Part shown: one piece after another, positions 8,002-14,486 of the stretch
Layout of the letters: each line of letters begins with the position of its first letter
Numbering within the stretch: position 1 is the stretch's first letter
From: a virus
IMG/VR virus record: IMGVR_UViG_3300001851_000078
Coordinates: 1-31,666 of that record
Reading direction: 5' to 3' (one strand)
DNA length: 31,666 bases
Made by a program: the position numbers and the translations under genes
The notes under the pieces: generated by a model
Database searches by the model: none
What the model was told of the DNA's origin: nothing
What the model saw: only the letters and a program-made list of their open reading frames with translations

Positions 8002-8015
8002 ATGTTACCTAACAT
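8002..8015. promoter_or_regulatory. Palindrome upstream of the HNH gene
   Basis: ATGTTA-CC-TAACAT is a perfect 6-bp inverted repeat with a two-base spacer, four bases upstream of the HNH start codon on the minus strand. It could be an operator or a small hairpin that limits HNH translation. The 11-mer ATGTTATGTTA that overlaps it (7997-8007) occurs again at 19846-19856, just upstream of a ribbon-helix-helix gene. Confidence 0.3.
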
Positions 8016-8052
8016 CAACCGGATTCGAGATTATCTCTCTAACCTGTTGATT

Positions 8053-8967
8053 TTAGGATACTCCCGGACTGCCGTAAACCTGAAGTGGGTTCGTCCAGCC
8101 TGCCGAGAACCGCTCGCGGGCCTTAAATTTCATGTTGCCCGAATCAAAGTCGCCGTCACTGGAGAAGGTCAACTTCACACGCTGGAAGTACTTCAACCCA
8201 TCCGGCGCAGTGGTCGTCAGGAACCAAGCGTTGGTATCGGTCAGGTAGTTGTTGACCGTGTACCCCTCGGGGATCATGCCGCGAGAAACGACAGCGTTGA
8301 TGTCGTTGTCGGCGGTAGACGTGCGGAGGACGGTCTTCAGCAGGCGTTCAGCCGTGAAGGCATAGTCTTTGGGGACCACGAGCTTCTTGGGCATAACAAC
8401 CTGAAGAAGACCCCGGAAGTCGACGTATCCGGCCATCTGAATCCAGGCGTTTTCGAGAGCCGTCTCGTTGAGATCGACGCCCGTGGTGGGACGATTGGAC
8501 TGAGTGCCGCCCGTGACCAACGGGTGGGAGGTGGAACACAGCGTCACACCGTCGCCGCCGTTGTAGCCAGCGGTGAAGGCGTTGTTGAGAACCGCCGCGC
8601 AGATGACCTGCTTGGTGTAGTTCATTGAAACCGCCAGCGCTTTGGTGTTGCGCTTGGCAACATCAGCGTAGAGGTTGTCCTCTTGCGCCTCTTCCGTGAT
8701 AGCGAAGGCCATGGCGATCGTGTTGTGCTGGTAGCGGGAGGTGAAGAACTCCTGCGACTGATCGTAGACGATGTTGGAACCTTCCGATTTGATCGGGGCC
8801 GCACCGAACTGCGACAGCGCCAGTTCTTCTTCAAACGCGCGTTCGGACGTGTTCACCTCGAAGATTTCGAGATGCTGGTTGTCGAAGCGCTTCAGTTCGT
8901 TGCCCCACAGCGCGTGTAGGCCGGGGACCAGTTCTTTCTGCTCTTGTGACCGTGTAATGGCAGGCAT
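8053..8967 (-). CDS. Major capsid protein (Mu gpT-like family)
   Basis: A 304-residue protein starting MPAITRSQEQKELVPGL. It matches the pattern of Mu-like major head subunits: an N-terminal helix (LHALWGNELKRF), a segment RAFEEELALSQFG, the conserved central part FTSRYQHNTIAMAFAITEEA, then LCSTSHPLVTGG, and a C-terminal MKFKARERFSAGWTNPLQVY, where the RFS-x-GW-x-xP motif is typical. The product should form the HK97-fold icosahedral shell. It lies downstream of scaffold and the 201-residue gene in the late operon and is the last gene before the HNH insertion. Confidence 0.92.
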   Translation of the reverse strand: MPAITRSQEQKELVPGLHALWGNELKRFDNQHLEIFEVNTSERAFEEELALSQFGAAPIKSEGSNIVYDQSQEFFTSRYQHNTIAMAFAITEEAQEDNLYADVAKRNTKALAVSMNYTKQVICAAVLNNAFTAGYNGGDGVTLCSTSHPLVTGGTQSNRPTTGVDLNETALENAWIQMAGYVDFRGLLQVVMPKKLVVPKDYAFTAERLLKTVLRTSTADNDINAVVSRGMIPEGYTVNNYLTDTNAWFLTTTAPDGLKYFQRVKLTFSSDGDFDSGNMKFKARERFSAGWTNPLQVYGSPGVS

Positions 8968-8985
8968 GTGTCAGTGGTCCTTTCC

Positions 8986-9591
8986 TTAGACGCCGAGGAT
9001 GTTGGTGTACGCATGGACGTTCTGGTTCCAGCGAACCCAAACGTCAGTGTACGTGTCGCCAGCCGCGTTGTTCGGGCCGGGGGCAATGGCAATGATCTTC
9101 ACGCCGAGAGTGTTGGTCGTGTTGATCGAGGACTGGTCAAGCTGCACCTTCGAGTTGCCGGTGGTCGTGGAACCAGCCGAGAAGTTCGTGAGGGCAGCAT
9201 TCTTGCCGATGTCGGTGTTGGCAACCGAGCCAGACGCTTGCACCTGCATCGTGCAGAACGGGTCATCAAGTACGTTCAGCAGAATGTCGCCATAGCTGGA
9301 GTACGTGGTGTAGCCGTTCGCGGGCAGGTACTGCGAGTAGCGCGGTTGACCGTTGGTGTCGTAGTACGAGCAGCCGAGGAAGATACCCCAGGGGGTGTTC
9401 CCGTTGCGCGTAGTAGTGGGGGTGGCCGTGACGGGCGTGGCAACGCCAGCGCCGATGTTCACGATGTCACCGTAGAAAAAGCCCGTCGAGGAGTTGGACA
9501 ACAACTTGTACTGGCGGATGCCAGCCTGTGAAGTCCCACCGCCGACAAGCTGAATCGGAATCAGCCCGTAAGGAGCGGATGTCGTAGGCAT
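8986..9591 (-). CDS. Conserved capsid-associated structural protein
   Basis: A 201-residue protein starting MPTTSAPYGLIPIQLVGGG. It shares features with conserved phage proteins encoded beside the major capsid gene: the YGL-x-P-x-QLVGG opening, GDIVNIG, WGIFLGCSYYDTNGQPRYSQ and LLNVLDDPFCTMQVQASG. The predicted structure is mostly beta. A decoration or head-completion role is likely, inferred from position between scaffold-region genes and the capsid gene. No signal peptide or membrane segment is present. Eighteen bases separate it from the capsid gene. Confidence 0.75.
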   Translation of the reverse strand: MPTTSAPYGLIPIQLVGGGTSQAGIRQYKLLSNSSTGFFYGDIVNIGAGVATPVTATPTTTRNGNTPWGIFLGCSYYDTNGQPRYSQYLPANGYTTYSSYGDILLNVLDDPFCTMQVQASGSVANTDIGKNAALTNFSAGSTTTGNSKVQLDQSSINTTNTLGVKIIAIAPGPNNAAGDTYTDVWVRWNQNVHAYTNILGV

Positions 9592-9619
9592 CGAATAGTT
9601 CTCCGTTGGTTGGAGACAG

Positions 9620-10099
9620 CTAGTTGCCGAACTCTACTTCGCGCCCGCCGTTGACACCGGATTGCGTCGACTGCTCAAGGCGCGTGTACTTGTTGTCAAA
9701 CTGCTGTCCGTTTTGCTGTTTGACTCCCTGGATCTGCCGAGCGGTGAGGTCACGGTAGTATTTGTCGCGAGCATTGGCACGTTCTTTCGCCATGCGGCAC
9801 AACATCAAACCACCAATCACGATATTGCCTTCAGTGTTCCGCGCGATCGCTGGAAAGGCGTCGGCCTGCTTCAGCACTTTCACGCGGTCATCCCACGGTA
9901 CGGGTTCCCACTGGTCAGCCATTCGCTTGTGAACATTCGCCACGTCAGGAGAGCCTGCCACCACTGTCGCGATCCAGCGAAACGCCCAGTCGGGAGATTC
10001 GATGACGTCGGGCAGAGAGGACGGGGGCCGATACGTATAGTTGCGCGACTGAGATTCGCGGGTTTCCAGGGTTCTCGGAGGTCGGAGATTGTTGTTCAT
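9620..10099 (-). CDS. Conserved phage head-region protein, unknown
   Basis: A 159-residue protein with the conserved pattern SPDWAFRWIATVVAGSPDVA, a basic linker (KRMADQWEPVPW), then GNIVIGGLMLCRMAKERANA and a helical segment with RDKYYRDLTARQIQGVKQQN. This is a recognisable conserved protein of phage head gene clusters with no known function to me. The ATG at 10099 overlaps the TGA of the scaffold gene (TGATG); a GTG one codon earlier is also possible. It could assist scaffolding or capsid assembly. Confidence 0.7.
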   Translation of the reverse strand: MNNNLRPPRTLETRESQSRNYTYRPPSSLPDVIESPDWAFRWIATVVAGSPDVANVHKRMADQWEPVPWDDRVKVLKQADAFPAIARNTEGNIVIGGLMLCRMAKERANARDKYYRDLTARQIQGVKQQNGQQFDNKYTRLEQSTQSGVNGGREVEFGN

Positions 10100-11001
10100 C
10101 ACGCTTGTCCTTTGTACTTGGCATAGTCCTGGTAGGAGACACCAAGTTTGCGAGCAATCGCCGCCTCAGAAGCGGTAAGAGTAACCTTGGCACCTGTTCT
10201 CGCTCCGCTAGTGCGTTGCGCCCCAACTACAGGAGAAGTTCGTTTGGGAGTTGCAGAGGTCGACTTATCGTCAAATCGCTCTGGAAATGCCTTGCGCAGT
10301 GATGCGTCAAGTTCCTTATAGCACTCGCTCGTTCCGCGTTGCAAGCCCTTTCGTTCCAACGACTCCTCGTAAGCAATTGCAAACGCTTTGAGATCGTCGT
10401 TGCCTTCAGCGGCAAACCACGGGTTGCGTTGTAGCCAAGCCGCGTCATCCTGCGTAATCTGCGGAGCCTGCGGTTGCGGAGTTGCCATCGGTTGCTGGAT
10501 GACAGGCAGGTCAGGGATGTTGAACGTCTGCGGCTGGAAGCGATCTACCTCGGCTCGCTCGGCGCTGATCTTCGCCATCGCGGCGCTGATCTCGGCTTCG
10601 GTCGCGGCATCGTTCGACTCTCGGGCAGTAACAAACTTGGCCTGTTGTAGCTTCAGTTCAGCTTCGCGGCGGGCGGCGGCTTCGGCTTTCCATGCAGCCT
10701 CGGCGCGGGTGGCGCGATCGGCAAGTTGCTTGGCGGAGAGATGGACGCCTTGGGTGAAGTTGACGAGGGCGCTATGCTCACGCTCACGAGCGGCAAGTTG
10801 CCGCGCTGTCTCGTGCTTCTCGAAGGTTAGCTTCTTGATGCGCTTCTGAACGCGCTCGGACATCTCGTCAACGCTGTCAGGATCCGGCGTCGACTCGACC
10901 TTCTTTGGTGGCTGCTTTTCCTCGTCAGGAGTATCGTCGACGATCTCAACTTCAACTGCTTCGTCGACTGGTACTTCTACTTCGAGTTGGTCCTCGTCCA
11001 T
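10099..11001 (-). CDS. Capsid scaffold protein
   Basis: A 300-residue protein with a strongly acidic N-terminus (residues 1-45, many D/E), followed by a long charged helix (residues about 50-175: RVQKRIKKLTFEKHETARQL and EREHSALVNF, then alanine/glutamate-rich repeats) predicted as coiled coil. A proline/glutamine-rich linker and a C-terminal basic domain with GARTGAKVTLTASEAAIARK end the protein. This architecture and the position just before the capsid genes are typical of internal scaffolds, which guide shell assembly and exit before packaging. Its ATG overlaps the GroES-like stop (TAATG). Confidence 0.85.
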   Translation of the reverse strand: MDEDQLEVEVPVDEAVEVEIVDDTPDEEKQPPKKVESTPDPDSVDEMSERVQKRIKKLTFEKHETARQLAAREREHSALVNFTQGVHLSAKQLADRATRAEAAWKAEAAARREAELKLQQAKFVTARESNDAATEAEISAAMAKISAERAEVDRFQPQTFNIPDLPVIQQPMATPQPQAPQITQDDAAWLQRNPWFAAEGNDDLKAFAIAYEESLERKGLQRGTSECYKELDASLRKAFPERFDDKSTSATPKRTSPVVGAQRTSGARTGAKVTLTASEAAIARKLGVSYQDYAKYKGQA

Positions 11002-11390
11002 TACAGATCCCTCCGAATGATCGTCGGGTCTACAACGGTCGCCTTCACGTCGTCATCGCAGATCAGGCGGTACTCGACAGCCGGGTCGCCAACCTTGAAC
11101 TTCTGCCCGGTGTAGGTGGCAAAGATGACATAGTCGCCAACTTTGCACCGGGGACCAGACGGGAACTTGTCGCCAGTGTAGGCGTCAGGCCCCATCGCCA
11201 CGACCTGAGCAAGAGGGCTGGCAAGGTCTTCATCCGCCGAACGGGACTCCGGTACGTGGATACTGCCGATTTGCCGTGGAGTTTTATACGGTTTCACCAG
11301 GAGCATCCAGCCCTGGGGAACAGGGAGGAGTGGTTCCGGCGTAAAGCCCTTACCGTCCATAGGCAGGGGAGTGAGTGTTGCTGTGGACAT
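11001..11390 (-). CDS. GroES-like (Cpn10) co-chaperonin
   Basis: A 129-residue protein matching the GroES fold pattern: PVPQGWMLLVKPYKTP (first strand region), QIGSIHVPESRSADED (mobile-loop equivalent of the GGIVLP segment), LAQVVAMGPDAY, VGDYVIFATYTGQKF, and the C-terminal EYRLICDDDVKATVV. It is longer than a cellular GroES of about 95 residues because of a 25-residue N-terminal extension. By analogy with T4 gp31 it would cap the host GroEL to fold the capsid protein. It lies directly upstream of the scaffold. No GroEL gene is in the window. AGGGTAA precedes the ATG. Confidence 0.85.
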   Translation of the reverse strand: MSTATLTPLPMDGKGFTPEPLLPVPQGWMLLVKPYKTPRQIGSIHVPESRSADEDLASPLAQVVAMGPDAYTGDKFPSGPRCKVGDYVIFATYTGQKFKVGDPAVEYRLICDDDVKATVVDPTIIRRDL

Positions 11391-11399
11391 AAATTACCC

Positions 11400-11600
11400 T
11401 CATGCGATGGGGTCGCCATCGTTATCGTCGTCTGCTTGTCGCCGAAGCTCCAAGAACTCGCCAAGCGCTCGACGGAGTCCAAGGATCTCTCCGCAAGCGT
11501 GGGAATACTGCTGGATGGTTTCACACCTTCCAGTCGACAGGGTTTGCACTCGCTCCGTAATCATCTCCTCCAGTTTTGGAACTAGACGATCAATGATCAA
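11400..11600 (-). CDS. Small helical protein after portal, unknown
   Basis: A 66-residue helical protein beginning MIIDRLVPKLEEMITERVQT and ending in an acidic tail (RRQADDDNDGDPIA). The segment HACGEILGLRRALGEFLELR resembles a small conserved phage protein often found near the portal gene. The start is TTG, overlapping the portal TGA (TTGA), so it depends on translation of portal. Function unknown; a connector-related or capsid-interior role is possible. Confidence 0.6.
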   Translation of the reverse strand: MIIDRLVPKLEEMITERVQTLSTGRCETIQQYSHACGEILGLRRALGEFLELRRQADDDNDGDPIA

Positions 11601-14059
11601 GCCATCCCTCCGTCTTGCATCTGGTCCACACGGGCCAGAAGTTCAGCAATCTGCGCCTTGATTTTTTGGATCTCAGCCGACTGCTTGGGAGCGTTCAGTT
11701 TCGCTTCCGCGAGGAACTGTTCACCCCGGTCAATAGCAGCCTCAGCCGCCATTTCTTTTTGCGTTGCGATGCGCGTGAGTTCAACCTCTTTAGTAGAGGC
11801 GAGTCGCGCCGCTTCGAGTTCGAGTTTGCGCTGCGCGATGGCAGAGTCCGTCTGCACCTTCTGTGCTTTGATCTGCAGTTCAGCCTGCTGCATCTGGATC
11901 ACCGGATCCTGCGCCTGTTGCTGTGCTTGTTTCTGCGCCGCTTCGTTCTGATGCTTGCCTTGCAACCGCTGACTGGCTTCAGCCACCATCAGCGACAGGC
12001 GCGATTCAATGTCACCGGGAAGAGGTTTGTCCAGATCAGGCAGCGGGAACCCAAGTTCCATCTCGATCTGCGTGCGATAGAGATAGGCGAGGTGTTCCGC
12101 AATGTGCGCCATCGCGGCGGCGAATATACCCTGCGCCTGCGGGTTCTGTCCAAGGATCTGCGCGGTTTGCGGATCCTGGACAAAAGACATGTGAGACGTG
12201 ATGTGCGCCTGATGGTCCTGCCACTCGAAAGCCTTGACCGGCTTGCCGGTGACGATCGCCATATTTTCAACCACGGCATCGGCAGGCTTCACATCATCCT
12301 TGTCGGGGATGATCAGGTTTACATCCTTGATACCACTCGACCGCAGCATCTGCCGGTGCAATGCACCAAGGTCGTACAGTTGCGGCGCGGTCTGCGACAA
12401 CTGGATGGCCATCTGATACAGCGTCATGCGCTGCGCCATCGTCGCCGCGTTCGGGTCGCTCACCGGGATCACGTCGATGCGCCCATCGAAGTCGGACGCC
12501 ATTACCTGTCGGCTGGCACCGTACACGTCATACGGGTACCCGTCTTCACTGAGGTGGTCCTTGATGACTCGCGCCAAGATGCGGAACTCATCCTTCATCG
12601 AGGCGTGGCAGCGGGCTTGGATCGCAGACAGTACCTTCATCGCCCGTTCCATCATGGCGTAGGTGGTGCCGACCGGCGCTTGCGAGTTCACATCGCCAAT
12701 CTCGGCATCGGCAATCGACCCAAGGCGGCGTCCATCGTCCACGATCACGGACAGCAGTTGCAGCAGCGTGTTCGACGGCTCCTTGTACGGCAGCGGGAAA
12801 AAGTTGTCAGCGATCTTGCCTTGCGACACGTCGACATCGCGCCACTCACCAGGACGGTGCGGAGAGTCGTCGCCTTTAACACGCAGTCCCTTGGTCTTAA
12901 ATCCACCAGGCAGGTTGGCCAGAATGCCAGCGTTGATCAACTGGCGTTGAATTGATGTTGCGGCCTTCGAGGATCCGCCGATAAGGTGCAGCAGCCCGAG
13001 GCCATACGCTCCCATACCAATGATGAAGTTGTACTGGGCAAACCACAGAATCTTCCGCTTGGTCGGATCGTCTTCTTTCCAATTGCGGTAGATCGAGTAT
13101 ACGTTTCCCTTATCATCAACCGTGACAATATAAGGACGAGCAATACCATCGTCGCCATTGAACGCTGGAAGATCGATATCGCAATGCGCCTCATACAGCA
13201 GCACGTCGTCGCTATCCACGGTGGTCGATGACGGAGACTGCTGCTTGATTTTGTCTACAGCCTCAGTCAGATCGTCGCCGTTGTCGGGACTATCCTCTAT
13301 CTCGATGTCGCGGTAAACACCAGCCACCTGCAACTTGCGGATCTCGTTCTTCGGCAGGCGCATCCGTTCGGCGTAGCGAGATGCCGACTGCAGACTGCTC
13401 GCTGAATACGGGAGAATGAAGTCGTTTGCGGGGACGTATTTCGCGCACTCGCGCTGATACACCTCGTCGTAGTAGCCCTTGCGGAACGAGGATCCGTACA
13501 CCGCCAGACCAAACAACAGCTTCTCTGTCTCCGTCCGGTAGTCTTCCATCTTCTCAGTCAGAAGGAAGTTCATGTACCCAGACTCGCGTTCAGCCTGGGC
13601 CATGCGCTCGTCGGTCACCTCGCCGATGATCTCAGCCTTCACCGGGCCGGATGCCGGGAAGATTTCCATGATGGCGTTCGACTGGAAGCGAATCACCGCC
13701 TCGGCCAGCATGGGGTGGATCAGGTTGCACGAGTTCGGCCAAGGGTCGCTTACCTTGACATCAGAGATGCCAAGCAGCGGCAGGCGCTCCTTGATCGTAT
13801 CCTCCCATTCCTTACGGGAGTTGATGTCGTCCTCGATGTTCTGGATGATGTCGAGGCCGATCTTGCGCAACTCGGTATCATCAATGAACTTGGCAAGGTT
13901 GGAGAGGTGTTCTTCCGGTTCACTTTCTTCCCCTTCCTCGCCGATCTCGACCGACCCATCCTCCAGTTCGATCACAACGCCCGAAGGCCCTTCAATCTCA
14001 ATCGAGACTTCAGGGCCTTCTTCGAGCGGGATAAGGGGGGAGGTGACGCGATCGAACAA
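11597..14059 (-). CDS. Portal protein (P22-like)
   Basis: An 820-residue protein forming the dodecameric ring through which DNA enters the head. Residues 1-50 are very acidic. The core has the portal signature segments DPWPNSCNLIHPMLAEAVIR, KLLFGLAVYGSSFRKGYYDE, PANDFILPYSASSLQSASRY and GSIADAEIGDVNSQAPVGT. Residues from about 690 to the end are a Q/A-rich coiled coil (NEAAQKQAQQQAQDPVIQMQ and following), typical of large portals with a long C-terminal barrel. The start is TTG at 14059-14057, four bases after the preceding stop, with AAAGG upstream. Gene order TerL-x-portal-scaffold-capsid supports the call. Confidence 0.92.
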   Translation of the reverse strand: MFDRVTSPLIPLEEGPEVSIEIEGPSGVVIELEDGSVEIGEEGEESEPEEHLSNLAKFIDDTELRKIGLDIIQNIEDDINSRKEWEDTIKERLPLLGISDVKVSDPWPNSCNLIHPMLAEAVIRFQSNAIMEIFPASGPVKAEIIGEVTDERMAQAERESGYMNFLLTEKMEDYRTETEKLLFGLAVYGSSFRKGYYDEVYQRECAKYVPANDFILPYSASSLQSASRYAERMRLPKNEIRKLQVAGVYRDIEIEDSPDNGDDLTEAVDKIKQQSPSSTTVDSDDVLLYEAHCDIDLPAFNGDDGIARPYIVTVDDKGNVYSIYRNWKEDDPTKRKILWFAQYNFIIGMGAYGLGLLHLIGGSSKAATSIQRQLINAGILANLPGGFKTKGLRVKGDDSPHRPGEWRDVDVSQGKIADNFFPLPYKEPSNTLLQLLSVIVDDGRRLGSIADAEIGDVNSQAPVGTTYAMMERAMKVLSAIQARCHASMKDEFRILARVIKDHLSEDGYPYDVYGASRQVMASDFDGRIDVIPVSDPNAATMAQRMTLYQMAIQLSQTAPQLYDLGALHRQMLRSSGIKDVNLIIPDKDDVKPADAVVENMAIVTGKPVKAFEWQDHQAHITSHMSFVQDPQTAQILGQNPQAQGIFAAAMAHIAEHLAYLYRTQIEMELGFPLPDLDKPLPGDIESRLSLMVAEASQRLQGKHQNEAAQKQAQQQAQDPVIQMQQAELQIKAQKVQTDSAIAQRKLELEAARLASTKEVELTRIATQKEMAAEAAIDRGEQFLAEAKLNAPKQSAEIQKIKAQIAELLARVDQMQDGGMA

Positions 14060-14062
14060 TCT

Positions 14063-14464
14063 TTAGCCTTTGGTCGAGATTTCCAAAAAGACCCCGTTCG
14101 GATTGGGCGAGAAGTACATCCGCACCAGGAGGGCCACGTTGCACAAGCGCGTATCAAACTGATAGAAGTAATGCGCCTTCTTGCTCGCCGGGAACCCGTC
14201 AGCCGTGATCTCTTCCGCCGGGATGACATTCGCAACCGTATTCTGCATCCCGCTAGGGATGGCCACCACAGCAGGCGGCACAAAGGTCAGCGGAGAGTTC
14301 GCCTTCCAGACCTTCTCCATCAGAGGCACAAACGCCTTCGCCTGATCCAGATTAGCCAATTCGTTCAGGTTGATGCCAGTAAACAGGTTGGCGTACTTCT
14401 CCAACGGGTCCACTTTAGGTGCGGCAATGATGTCATCGAAGATCGAGGTATCAGTTTTGCTCAT
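14063..14464 (-). CDS. Conserved protein between terminase and portal, unknown
   Basis: A 133-residue protein starting MSKTDTSIFDDIIAAPKVD. The N-terminal third is helical and acidic (LFTGINLNELANLDQAKAFV), and the C-terminal part is beta-like (TRLCNVALLVRMYFSPNPNG). A longer frame from 14557 would overlap the terminase gene; the ATG at 14464 has GCAGGC upstream and lies 22 bases after the terminase stop, so I prefer it. I do not recognise a family. Position suggests a packaging or head-assembly accessory. Confidence 0.65.
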   Translation of the reverse strand: MSKTDTSIFDDIIAAPKVDPLEKYANLFTGINLNELANLDQAKAFVPLMEKVWKANSPLTFVPPAVVAIPSGMQNTVANVIPAEEITADGFPASKKAHYFYQFDTRLCNVALLVRMYFSPNPNGVFLEISTKG

Positions 14465-14486
14465 AATGCCTGCTATCGGTATAACA

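Noticed and set aside
11615-12955. A 446-codon open frame on the plus strand opposite the portal gene
   Set aside because: It is rich in Arg/His/Leu with no recognisable domain and lies wholly antisense to the well-supported portal; a shadow of its codon use.
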